This document shows, one piece after another, positions 1 to 8,681 of a stretch of DNA of 64,000 nucleotides (positions are counted from its first letter, which is position 1; each line of letters begins with the position of its first letter). The position numbers and the translations under genes are program-made. Source of the stretch: Nocardiopsis terrae (GTDB lineage Bacteria > Actinomycetota > Actinomycetes > Streptosporangiales > Streptosporangiaceae); the NCBI RefSeq assembly GCF_014651695.1, contig NZ_BMXJ01000006.1, forward strand, positions 546,935 through 610,934. Direction: 5' to 3'. The notes beneath the pieces are model-generated. The model did not search any database and had not been told where the DNA came from. It saw nothing but the letters and a program-made list of their open reading frames with translations.

Positions 1-839
1 CCTACTACGCCATCACCGTCGTCGCTCCGGGTATCGCCGAACGGTTCCGTTCGGGGCAGTTCGTGTCGGTGGCGGTCGGCGGCGACCACTCCAGCACCCT
101 GTTGCGCCGCCCCTTCGCCGTGCACGACGTCAAGCCCGACTACGGCGGCACCGTCGAGTTCCTGTTCGCGGTGCGCGGTAGCGGGACCGCCTGGCTGGCC
201 GAACGAAGATCGCGCGATCTGCTCGACGTGGTCGGCCCCCTCGGCCGCCCCTTCCCGCTGCCCCGGGACCCGGTCAACTGCGTGCTGGTGGGCGGGGGCT
301 CCGGGAGCGCGCCCCTGTTCCCGCTCGCACAGTCGCTGCGCCGGCGGGGCTGCCGGGTGGATTTCGTGCTGGGCGCGACCTCCGCCGACCGTGTGTTCAG
401 CGCCATCACCGCCCGCCGTATCGCCGAAACCGCCGCCTTCACCACCGACGACGGTTCCTTCGGCACGCGCGGCCGGGTCTGTGACGTGCTGGGCCGGGTG
501 ATCGAGGAGGCCAGGTCCGACGCGGTCTACGCCTGCGGTCCGATGCCGATGCTGCGGGCGGTCACGGCGGTGGCGGGCAGCCACGGGCTCCCCGTGCAGG
601 TCGCGGTGGAGGAGGCCATGGCGTGCGGTGTCGGTATCTGTATGAGCTGCGTGATCCCGGTGGTGGGAGAGGACGGCATCACCCGGATGGTGCGCTCCTG
701 CGTGGACGGTCCGGTCTTCCGGGGCGAACACGTGCGCTTCGACGATGTCGGCACGATCCCCTTCGACGCCCTGGGCGCGCCCGGCTGGAAGGGGTCCAGC
801 GCGGCCCGCGCCGCCGAGTCGGCCCGCGACATCGCCTGA
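1..839 (+). CDS. pyrK: Dihydroorotate dehydrogenase electron-transfer subunit PyrK (5' partial)
   Basis: Flavin/iron-sulfur subunit that passes electrons from the class 1B dihydroorotate dehydrogenase to NAD+ in pyrimidine synthesis. The reading frame is already open at base 3, so the true start lies upstream of the window. The visible part has the ferredoxin-reductase fold: an FAD-binding segment (LLRRPFAVHD), an NAD-binding segment (VLVGGGSGSAPLFPLAQSL) and, near the C-terminus, the Cys-rich [2Fe-2S] loop ACGVGICMSC followed by a further Cys in VRSCVDG. The catalytic partner pyrD begins 61 bases downstream on the same strand, which supports a PyrK-PyrD pair. Family assignment is firm; only the N-terminus is unseen. 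Confidence 0.9.
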   Translation, partial: YYAITVVAPGIAERFRSGQFVSVAVGGDHSSTLLRRPFAVHDVKPDYGGTVEFLFAVRGSGTAWLAERRSRDLLDVVGPLGRPFPLPRDPVNCVLVGGGSGSAPLFPLAQSLRRRGCRVDFVLGATSADRVFSAITARRIAETAAFTTDDGSFGTRGRVCDVLGRVIEEARSDAVYACGPMPMLRAVTAVAGSHGLPVQVAVEEAMACGVGICMSCVIPVVGEDGITRMVRSCVDGPVFRGEHVRFDDVGTIPFDALGAPGWKGSSAARAAESARDIA

Positions 840-900
840 TCCCAGCGCCGTAGAGACCACAGCAGGGCCGTGCTGACAGGCCACGAGTGAGCGAAGGCAA

Positions 901-1842
901 TTGAACGCAGACCTCAGGACCAGACTGGGCTCCCTGCGACTCCCGAACCCGGTGGTGACCGCCGCCGGGTGCGCGGGGTCGGGGCGCGAGCTGGCGCAGT
1001 TCTTCGACATCGCCGAGATCGGCGCAGTCACCACCAAGTCGTTGATGCTGGAGCCGCGTGCGGGCCGACCCGCGCCGCGTATGGCGGAGACTCCCAGCGG
1101 GATGCTCAGTGCCACGGGTATGCAGGGGCCCGGGATCGACGTCTTCCTCCAGCGCGACCTGCCGTGGCTGCTCTCCCGAGGAGGGAGGGCGATCGTCTCC
1201 CTCGCGGGGTCGGGCGCGGGCGAGTTCGGCGAGCTGGCCAGACGGGTCTCCGAGGCGGAGGGCGTGGGCGCCATCGAGGTCAACCTCTCCTGCCCGAACC
1301 CGGCGGACCCGTCGGGGCGCCACTTCGCCGACGACGCGGCCCAGGCCGCGGCGGTGGTGCAGACGGTGCGCTCGCACGCCCGGTCCGACGTGCCGGTCCT
1401 GGCCAAGCTCGCCGCGGACGTCCCCGACGTCGTCGAGCTCGCCGGGGCCTGCGTCGCGGCCCGCGCCGACGGGCTGACCATGGTCAACACCCTGCGGGGG
1501 ATGAGTGTGGACACCCGGACCCTGCGCCCGGCGGTGGCCGGGGGGATGGGCGGGCTCTCCGGTCCGGCGATCCGTCCCCTGGCGGTGGGGTGCGTCTACC
1601 GGGTCCACGAGGTCTTTCCCGAGGTGCCGATCATCGGGACGGGCGGGGTGCGTACCGGGACCGACGTCCTGGAGTTCATGGCTGCGGGGGCGAGCGCCGT
1701 GGCGGTGGGGACGGTGAACTTCGCCGACCCCTCGGCCTGTGTGCGGGTGCTGAGGGAGTTCACCGAGGCACTGGACGCCCGGGGGGTTTCCAGGGCCTCG
1801 GACGTGGTGGGGGCCGCGCACCGGCCGGGAACCGGTGTGTGA
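901..1842 (+). CDS. pyrD: Dihydroorotate dehydrogenase, class 1B catalytic subunit
   Basis: Oxidises dihydroorotate to orotate with FMN; 313 residues, a normal class 1 length. The active-site loop NLSCPNP carries the catalytic Cys typical of class 1 enzymes, and the C-terminal IGTGGVRTG binds FMN phosphate. There is no N-terminal membrane helix as in quinone-linked class 2 enzymes, and pyrK lies immediately upstream, so this is the NAD-linked 1B type. I chose the TTG at 901 because the protein then starts at the expected MNADLRTRLGSLRLPNP and a GCGAAGG sits just upstream; no ATG or GTG fits better in this frame. Class 2 enzymes are the more familiar type in Streptomyces and Mycobacterium. Confidence 0.92.
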   Translation: MNADLRTRLGSLRLPNPVVTAAGCAGSGRELAQFFDIAEIGAVTTKSLMLEPRAGRPAPRMAETPSGMLSATGMQGPGIDVFLQRDLPWLLSRGGRAIVSLAGSGAGEFGELARRVSEAEGVGAIEVNLSCPNPADPSGRHFADDAAQAAAVVQTVRSHARSDVPVLAKLAADVPDVVELAGACVAARADGLTMVNTLRGMSVDTRTLRPAVAGGMGGLSGPAIRPLAVGCVYRVHEVFPEVPIIGTGGVRTGTDVLEFMAAGASAVAVGTVNFADPSACVRVLREFTEALDARGVSRASDVVGAAHRPGTGV

Positions 1843-2161
1843 CGACGGCTTCACGGATCGACAGCGCCCTGACCGGCCTGAACGGCGCTGAGATGGCTCT
1901 GTGTGGCCGAACGGGTGCATTCGGGACACAGGGGCTGGGTTCGTTGGGAAAGCGTCCCCAGGGTCGTTTCAGCGGCCGTTACGGGGAAGTGACACGGGAT
2001 GGGTGCATGAAGCGCCCCATCCGGGGAATCGCACACCTGATGGTGTGCACATGACAGTGGACGTGCATCGGCCGGTGCTTCTGTAATCGCAGACGTAAGT
2101 ACTGGCGGATGCTTCAGGCACCGGCGCCGACCGCCGGTGGCACACGATTGGAGATACCGAC
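1843..2161 (+). other. pyrD-pyrF intergenic region with two hairpins
   Basis: A 319-base gap inside a pathway usually encoded as a tight operon. No convincing gene is seen. It contains two perfect 7-bp inverted repeats: GGATGGG at 1997-2003 with CCCATCC at 2016-2022, and GCACACC at 2031-2037 with GGTGTGC at 2042-2048 (loop TGAT). A GGAG at about 2150 serves pyrF. pyrF probably has its own promoter here; the repeats could be operator or leader structures, which is inference. Confidence 0.4.
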
Positions 2162-2869
2162 ATGACCGCGCCCTCCGCGCCCATCGCCGTCGCGATCGAC
2201 GCCAACGAGATCGAGACCGCGGCCACCTGGGCCTCCTCGGTCGCACCGCACGTGAGCACGGTGAAGGTGGGCCTGGAGCTGTACCTGCGGTACGGCCCCG
2301 AGGTGATCAGCGCCGTGCGCGGCGCCAACCGCGTCGGCGTCTTCCTGGACCTGAAGCTGCACGACATCCCCGCCACCGTCGCCGGCGCGGCGCGCAGCGT
2401 GGCGGGCCTGCGGCCCTCGATCCTGACGGTTCACGCGGGTGGGGGAGCGGACATGGTCCGGGCCGCGGTGGAGGCCGCGCCGGACACCAAGATCGCGGCG
2501 GTGACGGTGCTCACCTCCATGAACGAGACGGACCTGGAGCAGGTGGGGCTGCTCGGTCCGGCACGGGACGCGGTGCGACGCCTGGCGGTGCTCGCGGTGG
2601 GCGCGGGCGCGCGCGCACTGGTGTGCTCGCCCCAGGAGGTCGCGCTCGTGCGTGCCGAGGTGGGCCCGGACGTCACCCTGATCACCCCGGGCGTACGCCC
2701 GGCCGGGGCGGACGCGGGTGACCAGTCCAGGGTGGCCACCCCGGAGGAGGCGATCGAGGCAGGGGCGGACCTTCTGGTCATCGGTCGTCCGATCACCCGT
2801 GCCGCGGACCCCGGTGCGGCGGCGGCCTCCATCGCGGCGGCCGTACGGCGTGCCGGGGTCCGTGTCTGA
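2162..2869 (+). CDS. pyrF: Orotidine 5'-phosphate decarboxylase
   Basis: Last step of UMP synthesis, decarboxylating OMP. The 235-residue TIM barrel begins [13 protein letters not shown], in which the Asp and the following barrel strand match the family. The catalytic Asp-Lys-Asp signature is plain in [13 protein letters not shown], and the phosphate-binding end reads TPGVRP followed later by [11 protein letters not shown]. The ATG at 2162 follows GGAG with good spacing. Length is that of the short bacterial form. mihF follows after a 380-base gap, the usual actinobacterial order. Confidence 0.95.
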   Translation: MTAPSAPIAVAIDANEIETAATWASSVAPHVSTVKVGLELYLRYGPEVISAVRGANRVGVFLDLKLHDIPATVAGAARSVAGLRPSILTVHAGGGADMVRAAVEAAPDTKIAAVTVLTSMNETDLEQVGLLGPARDAVRRLAVLAVGAGARALVCSPQEVALVRAEVGPDVTLITPGVRPAGADAGDQSRVATPEEAIEAGADLLVIGRPITRAADPGAAAASIAAAVRRAGVRV

Positions 2870-2916
2870 TCCTTCGGCCGCGGGCCCGTGGGCTGCGCTG
2901 TTCGGCCGGGGAGAGG

Positions 2917-2944
2917 GGGGCGGGCGTCTCGGCGCACCCGCCCC
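2917..2944 (+). terminator. Hairpin terminator after pyrF
   Basis: An 8-bp perfect stem, GGGGCGGG at 2917-2924 with CCCGCCCC at 2937-2944, about 50 bases after the pyrF stop. There is no U-tract, as is common for actinobacterial terminators. Confidence 0.55.
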
Positions 2945-3015
2945 ATCACCCACAGTTGTGGGTCACGGACGGTTACTAATTGGGTCTGTCCGAAACTAGG
3001 AAACCATGGCAAAGA

Positions 3016-3029
3016 GTGACCCGCGTCAC
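3016..3029. promoter_or_regulatory. Crp-like palindrome upstream of mihF
   Basis: GTGACCCGCGTCAC is a perfect inverted repeat that also fits the general Crp/FNR half-site layout GTGA-N6-TCAC. Two further direct GTGAC half-sites follow at 3036-3040 and 3049-3053. It lies about 220 bases before the mihF start. The match is seen in the sequence; binding by Crp is inferred. Confidence 0.35.
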
Positions 3030-3249
3030 CGCTGGGTGACCTGCGCTGGTGACACGCTTTCCCTGGTCATCAATCGGGACCAAAGTCCTGTTTTTCGTCT
3101 CTTAAAGCTATGGACCGGTAACCCTGTGTAGTTCCTTCGATGAAATAGCCCTTGAAAGGGCACTTTACGTTGCCTAACAGGGGTCAGACCTACTAACTTG
3201 CGCAGGCGTCCGCCCTCTACAAACGAGTAGAAATCCGAGGTGACCCGGC

Positions 3250-3573
3250 GTGGCCCTTCCTCCCCTCACACCCGAGCAGCGCAGCGCGGCTCTCGAGAAG
3301 GCCGCCAAGGCCAGAAAAGAGCGTGCGGAGGTCAAGAACAAGCTGAAGAACGGCGGCATCTCGCTGTCCGAGGTGCTCTCCAACGGCCTCAAGGACGACG
3401 TCATCGGCAAGATGAAGGTTTCGGCTCTGCTGGAATCCCTCCCCGGTGTCGGCAAGGTGCGCGCCAAACAGATCATGGAGCGGCTCAACATCGCTGAGTC
3501 GCGCCGTGTCCGGGGCCTGGGTACCAACCAGCGCGCCGCCCTGGAGAGCGAGTTCGGCGACCTCACCAAGTAA
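3250..3573 (+). CDS. mihF: Actinobacterial integration host factor (mIHF)
   Basis: A 107-residue basic nucleoid-associated protein found only in Actinobacteria, unrelated to proteobacterial IHF. The N-terminal helix MALPPLTPEQRSAALEKAA and the DNA-binding segment LLESLPGVGKVRAKQIMERL, followed by RRVRGLGTNQRAALE, match mIHF along the whole length. It starts at GTG with GAGGTG upstream. In Streptomyces and Mycobacterium the protein shapes DNA and affects development and growth, and the gene sits beside gmk as it does here. Confidence 0.95.
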   Translation: MALPPLTPEQRSAALEKAAKARKERAEVKNKLKNGGISLSEVLSNGLKDDVIGKMKVSALLESLPGVGKVRAKQIMERLNIAESRRVRGLGTNQRAALESEFGDLTK

Positions 3574-3901
3574 CACCGGTCCGTCGAGACCGGCCGACAC
3601 CGCACCCGTCGCGTCCCCCACAGTCGCGCGGGGCCGTCGCAGCCAAGGCGGCGGCAGGCGGTGAGCAGTACCCGGCGCCGCGGTCGGCGGGCGGGTGGGC
3701 CCCAGGTCACACTCCGTCCGTCGCACCGTGGCCCGGTGGTATAAAGGGAGCTTCCCGCGACCGTACGCTGCGCACCACAACGCCAGCACGAGCCGCCCGC
3801 GCGGTGACGCGTCGGACCGCGAGCCCGGCCCCAGGCAGCGCACACCAGGCCCGCCCGCGGCCCACCGCGTGGCGGAGAGCCGAATGGAAGCCTGATCTCA
3901 C
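3574..3901 (+). other. mihF-gmk intergenic region
   Basis: 328 bases without a supported gene. A short stem lies just after mihF (CCGGTC 3576-3581 with GACCGG 3588-3593), possibly a weak terminator. TATAAA at 3740-3745 could be a -10 element for gmk, but no matching -35 is evident, so the promoter call is tentative. Confidence 0.3.
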
Positions 3902-4492
3902 ATGCCTGCGCAGACCGCAGACCAGTCCCGACCGGCCGAGAAGCGGCTGACCGTCCTCTCCGGCCCCTCCGGCGTGGGAAAGAGCACGGTCGTCGCACAC
4001 CTGCGCCAGGTCAACCCCGACGTGTGGCTGTCGGTTTCGGTGACCACCCGCAAGCCCAGGCCGGGTGAGCGGGACGGGGTCCAGTACTACTTCGTCACCG
4101 ACGAGGAGTTCGACCGCCTCGTTGCCGAGAACCAGCTCCTGGAGTGGGCCCAGTTCGCCGGCAACCGCTACGGGACCCCGCGCGGCCCCGTCGAGGAACG
4201 GCTCGCCCGAGGGGTGCCCGTACTGTTGGAGATCGAACTCCAGGGCGCGCGCCAGGTGCGCGACTCCATGGACGACGCCCTGCACGTCTTCCTCGCACCG
4301 CCCTCCTGGGAGGAGCTGGTACGCAGGCTGACCGGCCGCGGCACCGAGTCCGACGAGGTCGTCCAGCGCAGGCTGGAGGTCGCCAAGGTCGAGCTGGCCG
4401 CGGAGAAGGAATTCGACACGACCCTGGTCAACACGTCCGTACAGGAAGTGTGCGACGAGCTGCTAGCGTTGATGACCGCGCCCAAGGTGTGA
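3902..4492 (+). CDS. gmk: Guanylate kinase
   Basis: Phosphorylates GMP to GDP; 196 residues, normal length. The P-loop GPSGVGKST lies near residue 21, the GMP-binding segment [18 protein letters not shown] follows, and the C-terminal part has the lid and nucleotide contacts ([17 protein letters not shown]). It starts at ATG; the ribosome-binding site is weak. The gene order mihF-gmk-rpoZ is the classical actinobacterial one. Confidence 0.96.
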   Translation: MPAQTADQSRPAEKRLTVLSGPSGVGKSTVVAHLRQVNPDVWLSVSVTTRKPRPGERDGVQYYFVTDEEFDRLVAENQLLEWAQFAGNRYGTPRGPVEERLARGVPVLLEIELQGARQVRDSMDDALHVFLAPPSWEELVRRLTGRGTESDEVVQRRLEVAKVELAAEKEFDTTLVNTSVQEVCDELLALMTAPKV

Positions 4493-4605
4493 TAGCGGCC
4501 GCGTCGGCCCCGGCTGCGGCGCCCCGCCTCGGGCCCCGAGAACCGTTCCATCCAACCAACGTCACGGCTTTCGACGAGCCGGAGACCGTCCCTGGGGGTA
4601 ACAAA

Positions 4606-4872
4606 GTGGCTGGTACCGAGCCCGTCGCCGAAGGCATCACCAACCCGCCGATCGACGACCTGCTGGAGTGCGTCGACAGCAAGTACAGCCTGGTCACCAT
4701 GGCCTCCAAGCGGGCCCGCCAGATCAACGCCTACTACGCCCAGCTCGGCGAGGGCCTGCTGGAGTACGTCGGCCCGCTGGTGGAGACCCAGGTCCAGGAG
4801 AAGTCCCTGTCCATCGCCCTGCGCGAGGTCAAGTCCGGTCTGCTCACCGCGGAGCCGTACGAGGGCGCCTGA
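4606..4872 (+). CDS. rpoZ: RNA polymerase omega subunit
   Basis: Small RNA polymerase subunit that assists beta' assembly and helps form the ppGpp site in other bacteria. The conserved core runs [18 protein letters not shown], then [13 protein letters not shown] chose the GTG at 4606, preceded by a G-rich Shine-Dalgarno (GGGGG at about 4594-4598), giving 88 residues, typical for Actinobacteria. The frame stays open far upstream, but that extension lies over gmk and is not protein-like. Confidence 0.93.
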   Translation: MAGTEPVAEGITNPPIDDLLECVDSKYSLVTMASKRARQINAYYAQLGEGLLEYVGPLVETQVQEKSLSIALREVKSGLLTAEPYEGA

Positions 4873-4910
4873 TCCCTCGCCGACCCCCTCGGGGTCGTTG
4901 TCGTAAACAC

Positions 4911-4952
4911 CGCGCCCTCCGCGGCGCCCGTCAGGGGCGCGCGGAGGGCGCG
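4911..4952 (+). terminator. Large hairpin after rpoZ
   Basis: A 13-bp perfect stem (4911-4923 with 4940-4952; arm CGCGCCCTCCGCG) with a further GC-rich inner stem. A smaller stem, CGACCCC 4881-4887 with GGGGTCG 4891-4897, precedes it. Together they probably terminate the gmk-rpoZ transcript before coaBC. Confidence 0.65.
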
Positions 4953-5012
4953 GTCGTCCCCGGGGGGCGTCCCCGGGAAACGCCGGGGTGCGGGCCTGGT
5001 AGAACTCCTTGT

Positions 5013-6233
5013 GTGAGTGACACAGAATCCGTTCCCCAGGTGGTCCTCGGCGTCGGCGGGGGCATCGCCGCCTACAAGGTGTGCGAGCTGCTCCGTCGGC
5101 TGACCGAGTCGGGCCATCGTGTCCGGGTCGTGCCCACCGCCGACGCCCTGCGCTTCGTCGGTGAGCCCACCTGGGCCGCCCTGTCCGGTCAACCCGTCGA
5201 CACCGGCGTGTGGGACCAGGTCCACGAGGTTCCGCACGTGCGCATCGGCCAGACGGCCGACCTCGTGTTCGTCGCGCCCGCCACCGCCAACATCCTGGCG
5301 AAGGCGGCCGCCGGTCTGGCCGACGACCTCCTGACCAACACCCTCCTCACCGCCCGCTGCCCGGTCGTGTTCGCCCCGGCGATGCACACCGAGATGTGGG
5401 AGCATCCGGCGACCCAGGCCAACGTGGCGACGCTGCGCTCGCGCGGAGCCCTGGTCCTGGACCCGGCCGTGGGCCGCCTCACCGGAGCCGACAGCGGGCG
5501 CGGGCGGCTGCCGGAGGCCGCGGAGCTGTTCGAGGCCGCCCGCCTCGTGCTCCGCCGCGGGGCCGTGGAACCCGACCTCACCGGTAAGCGCGTGCTGATC
5601 TCCGCCGGGGGCACCCGCGAGGCCATCGACCCGGTCCGTTTCATCGGCAACCACTCCTCGGGGCGGCAGGGGTACGCCCTGGCACGGACCGCCGCCGCTC
5701 GTGGCGCCGACGTGACCGTGGTCGCCGCCAACGTCGGCCTGCCCGACCCCGCCGGCGTACACCTGGTGAGAGTGGGGTCGGCGGTGGAGTTGGCCGAGGC
5801 GGTGGAGGCCGAGCGGGCCGGCGCCGACGCGGTGGTGATGACCGCGGCGGTCGCCGACTTCCGCCCGGTGAACAGCGCCGCCTCCAAGATCAAGAAGTCC
5901 GGTACGGCGCCGGCCCCCATCGAACTGGTGGAGAATCCCGACATCCTCGCCGGCCTGGTCGTCTCCCGGGAGAGGGAGGGGACCGCCCAGACCATCGTGG
6001 GCTTCGCCGCGGAGACCGACGACGTGATCGCCAACGGCCGGGCCAAACTGGCCCGGAAGGGCTGTGACCTGCTCGTGGTCAACCAGGTCGGTGGAGGGAA
6101 AGCGTTCGGTACCGACGACAACAAGGCGACCGTCCTGGGCGCCGACGGAACCGTCGTGGACGTTCCCACGGGCCCCAAGGAGGACCTCGCCGACCGGGTG
6201 TGGGACCTGGTGGCCGAACGGCTCCCGGGCTGA
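5013..6233 (+). CDS. coaBC: Phosphopantothenoylcysteine decarboxylase / phosphopantothenate-cysteine ligase
   Basis: Bifunctional coenzyme A enzyme, 406 residues from the GTG at 5013 (VSDTESVPQVVLGVGGG). The N-terminal flavoprotein half (CoaC) has GVGGGIAAYK, the FMN/active-site segment PATANILAKAAAGLADDL and PAMHTEMW. The C-terminal half (CoaB) has ISAGGTREAIDPVRF, NHSSGRQGYALA and the KIKKSG segment that contacts the nucleotide. The frame continues upstream over rpoZ, but only from 5013 is the sequence family-like. The position between rpoZ and metK is the standard actinobacterial arrangement. Confidence 0.95.
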   Translation: MSDTESVPQVVLGVGGGIAAYKVCELLRRLTESGHRVRVVPTADALRFVGEPTWAALSGQPVDTGVWDQVHEVPHVRIGQTADLVFVAPATANILAKAAAGLADDLLTNTLLTARCPVVFAPAMHTEMWEHPATQANVATLRSRGALVLDPAVGRLTGADSGRGRLPEAAELFEAARLVLRRGAVEPDLTGKRVLISAGGTREAIDPVRFIGNHSSGRQGYALARTAAARGADVTVVAANVGLPDPAGVHLVRVGSAVELAEAVEAERAGADAVVMTAAVADFRPVNSAASKIKKSGTAPAPIELVENPDILAGLVVSREREGTAQTIVGFAAETDDVIANGRAKLARKGCDLLVVNQVGGGKAFGTDDNKATVLGADGTVVDVPTGPKEDLADRVWDLVAERLPG

Positions 6234-6542
6234 GCCCCGGCCGCTCGCCCGCCCGGCCCGGGGCCGCGGCCCGAGTACCCGGCCCGCGGTCGGCCCGTGG
6301 TGGAGGGGAGGTAAATCTCCTGCTCGCCACGCTGGATTCCTACCGCTGAGTACGACACACTTCCTTCGGGTGTCCGTGCACGGCTGACGAGGCCGAGCAG
6401 TGGGCGTCCACCCCCACCAGTCCGGTTACAGTGGACGAATAACCAACCGCGTCGGTCGGTATTGCCGCCCCGGCAGGAGCCGTGGAGGAGCGAAACCGCC
6501 CGACACATGTCAGCCAGCAGCCGCTGCAAGGAGTCACGCAAC
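6234..6542 (+). other. coaBC-metK intergenic region
   Basis: 309 bases, GC-rich just after coaBC and more mixed from about 6340 to 6450. The inverted repeat GGTTA (6424-6428) / TAACC (6440-6444) lies in a likely promoter zone about 100 bases before metK. I see no S-adenosylmethionine riboswitch fold that I can support. AAGGAG at 6528-6533 is the metK ribosome-binding site. Confidence 0.35.
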
Positions 6543-7736
6543 GTGTCCCGCCGCCTTTTCACCTCCGAGTCGGTCACCGAAGGCCATCCCGACAAGATGG
6601 CCGACCAGATCAGTGACGCGATCCTCGACGCGATGCTCACCAGCGACCCCAGCAGTCGGGTCGCGGTCGAGACGCTGATCACCACCGGTCAGGTCCACAT
6701 CGCGGGTGAGGTCACCACCCAGACCTATGTCGACATCCCCGCCATCGTGCGCGAGAAGATCCTCGAGATCGGATACGACTCCTCCGCCAAGGGGTTCGAC
6801 GGTGACTCCTGCGGGGTCAACGTCTCCATCGACGCACAGTCCCCTGACATCGCCCAGGGCGTCGACACCGCCTACGAGGCGCGTGTCGAGCACGAGGAGG
6901 ACGTCCTCGACCGGCAGGGCGCTGGTGACCAGGGCCTGATGTTCGGCTACGCCAACCGTGAGACCCCCGAGCTCATGCCGCTGCCGATCAAGCTGGCGCA
7001 CGCGCTCTCCGAGCGGCTCTCCGAGGTGCGCCGCAACGGCACGGTTCCCTACCTGCGACCCGACGGCAAGACCCAGGTCACCGTCGAGTACGAGGGCCAG
7101 ACCCCGGTCCGTCTGGACACCGTCGTGGTCTCCAGCCAGCACTCCGCGGACATCCACCTCGAGGAGATGCTGACCCCGGACATCCGGGAGCACGTCATCG
7201 AACCGGTCGTGGCCGCCTACGGCCTGGAGTCGGACGACTACCGACTCCTGGTCAACCCGACCGGTCGCTTCGAGATCGGCGGTCCGATGGGCGACGCCGG
7301 GCTGACCGGCCGCAAGATCATCGTCGACACCTACGGCGGCTACGCCCGCCACGGCGGCGGCGCCTTCTCCGGCAAGGACCCGTCGAAGGTGGACCGCTCC
7401 GCCGCCTACGCCACCCGCTGGGTCGCGAAGAACATCGTCGCCGCGGAGCTGGCCGAGCGTGCCGAGGTCCAGGTGGCCTACGCGATCGGCAAGGCGCATC
7501 CGGTGGGTGTGTTCATCGAGACCTTCGGTACCGAGAAGGTGGCTCCGGAGCTGATCGAGAAGGCGGTCAAGGAGGTCTTCGACCTGCGTCCCGCCGCCAT
7601 CGTGCGCGACCTCGACCTGCTGCGCCCGATCTACTCCAAGACCGCCGCCTACGGCCACTTCGGCCGTGAGCTGCCGGAGTTCACCTGGGAGCGCACCGAC
7701 CGCGCCGCTGCGCTGCGGTCGTTCGTGGGGCTCTGA
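6543..7736 (+). CDS. metK: S-adenosylmethionine synthetase
   Basis: Makes S-adenosylmethionine from methionine and ATP; 397 residues. Signatures: [20 protein letters not shown] at the N-terminus (ATP and metal contacts), [12 protein letters not shown] in the middle, and the glycine-rich phosphate loop [19 protein letters not shown]. The GTG at 6543 is chosen because AAGGAG lies 9 bases upstream and the protein then begins [11 protein letters not shown] as in homologues. priA often follows metK in Actinobacteria; here surface-protein genes follow instead. Confidence 0.97.
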   Translation: MSRRLFTSESVTEGHPDKMADQISDAILDAMLTSDPSSRVAVETLITTGQVHIAGEVTTQTYVDIPAIVREKILEIGYDSSAKGFDGDSCGVNVSIDAQSPDIAQGVDTAYEARVEHEEDVLDRQGAGDQGLMFGYANRETPELMPLPIKLAHALSERLSEVRRNGTVPYLRPDGKTQVTVEYEGQTPVRLDTVVVSSQHSADIHLEEMLTPDIREHVIEPVVAAYGLESDDYRLLVNPTGRFEIGGPMGDAGLTGRKIIVDTYGGYARHGGGAFSGKDPSKVDRSAAYATRWVAKNIVAAELAERAEVQVAYAIGKAHPVGVFIETFGTEKVAPELIEKAVKEVFDLRPAAIVRDLDLLRPIYSKTAAYGHFGRELPEFTWERTDRAAALRSFVGL

Positions 7737-7757
7737 CCGGGGACGAATCCGCCCGGG

Positions 7758-7785
7758 GGCGGGTGGCCGTACGCGGCCGCCCGCC
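7758..7785 (+). terminator. Terminator after metK
   Basis: A 12-bp stem with one T-G wobble (7758-7769 with 7774-7785) and a TACG loop, 21 bases after the metK stop. Confidence 0.65.
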
Positions 7786-7894
7786 TTCGGTGTGTTCGGG
7801 GGCTCCGCATGGCACAAGCCCAATATGACTACTTTGTGTTATCAAATAAATGTAGAAAGTCATTAGTTGTGCCGCCGTGCGGAGGGGGAACACC

Positions 7895-8554
7895 ATGGCC
7901 GTGCCAGCGGTGGTGTCGGCAGTCGGTCTGGCCGCGTTGATCGCGGCACCCGGGCAGCCGCTGCAGGAGGGCGAGGGGCCGGTCCCCGGCGCGGGAAGCC
8001 TGTACGTCACCGTCCAGGGGCGGTCGGAGGAACCGCTCCGTGCCGGTGGCCGGGTGGAGTACACGATCAGGGTGCGCAACGCCGGGTACGAGGCTGCGCC
8101 CGGGGCCCAGGTCGTGCAGTACCTGCCGCCCTCGATGCGCTACGTCTCGGGTGCCCCCGAGGGGGCCGAGGCCGGTGGGGCGGAGTGGGACCAGCCCCTG
8201 GAGCCGGGTGAGCGCGCTGTTCTCTCGGTGACCGCCGAGATCACCGAGACCCCCGAGCGGGGGCGGCAGCCGGTCAGCACCGTGTGTTTGCGCCCGGGGG
8301 TCGAGGCCCAACTCGCCTCCTGCGCCTCCTCCGTACACCAGGTCCATCGCGTACTGCCGTTTGCCTGGGTGGCGGCGGGCCTGCTTCTCGTCCTCTCCGT
8401 CGCGGTCGCCGTCGGAGGCTTTCTGCGCTACCGGGGCACACGAAAGCCGCGTCCGGCGCCGGAGGCACCCAGTGGTCCCGGCCCTGATCCCGTAGTCGAT
8501 ATCGGCGCTCCGTCAGAGCGGGCGCCCGTCTACCATCTGGACGCGCACCGCTAG
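7895..8554 (+). CDS. Putative secreted/membrane protein with a DUF11-like repeat domain
   Basis: 219 residues, no named family. A hydrophobic N-terminal segment (AVPAVVSAVGLAALIAAP) looks like a signal peptide or anchor. Residues of about 45-125 form a beta-rich domain with the pattern of DUF11/conserved-repeat domains (VEYTIRVRNAG ... VVQYLPPSMRYV ... LEPGERAVLSVTAEI). A transmembrane helix lies near the C-terminus (WVAAGLLLVLSVAVAVGGFL), followed by a basic, Pro-rich tail, so the beta domain is probably outside the cell. The ATG at 7895 is chosen for the GGAGGGGG just upstream, in a distinctly AT-rich stretch. It sits beside the wall-anchored repeat protein. Confidence 0.6.
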   Translation: MAVPAVVSAVGLAALIAAPGQPLQEGEGPVPGAGSLYVTVQGRSEEPLRAGGRVEYTIRVRNAGYEAAPGAQVVQYLPPSMRYVSGAPEGAEAGGAEWDQPLEPGERAVLSVTAEITETPERGRQPVSTVCLRPGVEAQLASCASSVHQVHRVLPFAWVAAGLLLVLSVAVAVGGFLRYRGTRKPRPAPEAPSGPGPDPVVDIGAPSERAPVYHLDAHR

Positions 8555-8560
8555 ACCGGA

Positions 8561-8596
8561 CCGATGGGCCGCATCCGAGAGGACGCGGCCCATCGG
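8561..8596 (+). terminator. Terminator after the DUF11-like gene
   Basis: A 12-bp perfect stem (CCGATGGGCCGC 8561-8572 with GCGGCCCATCGG 8585-8596) plus a short inner stem around GAGA. It begins 7 bases after the stop codon. Confidence 0.75.
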
Positions 8597-8681
8597 CGTG
8601 TATCGACGGTTTACCACTTTTTTCCGGGACTTGCTGATGTTGCTTAGTCACTTTGAGTAGCGATCTGTGCACAATCCTCGT

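Larger units (their letters stand above)
2870..3249 (+). other. pyrF-mihF intergenic and mihF promoter region
   Basis: 380 bases, clearly lower in GC than the surrounding genes, so likely the mihF promoter region. It holds the pyrF terminator (2917-2944), a cyclic-AMP-receptor-like palindrome with extra GTGAC half-sites (3016-3053) and AT-rich sequence from about 3060 to 3170. GAGGTG at about 3237 is the ribosome-binding site of mihF. I could not define a convincing -35/-10 pair. Confidence 0.45.

Noticed and set aside
3006-3131. A 41-codon frame upstream of mihF (MAKSDPRHRW...)
   Set aside because: No ribosome-binding site, no family pattern, it contains a rare TTA codon and overlaps the Crp-like site; it is more likely promoter DNA.
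6234-6542. SAM riboswitch before metK
   Set aside because: I could not build any of the known SAM riboswitch folds from this region; only a short inverted repeat is visible. A covariance-model search would settle it.
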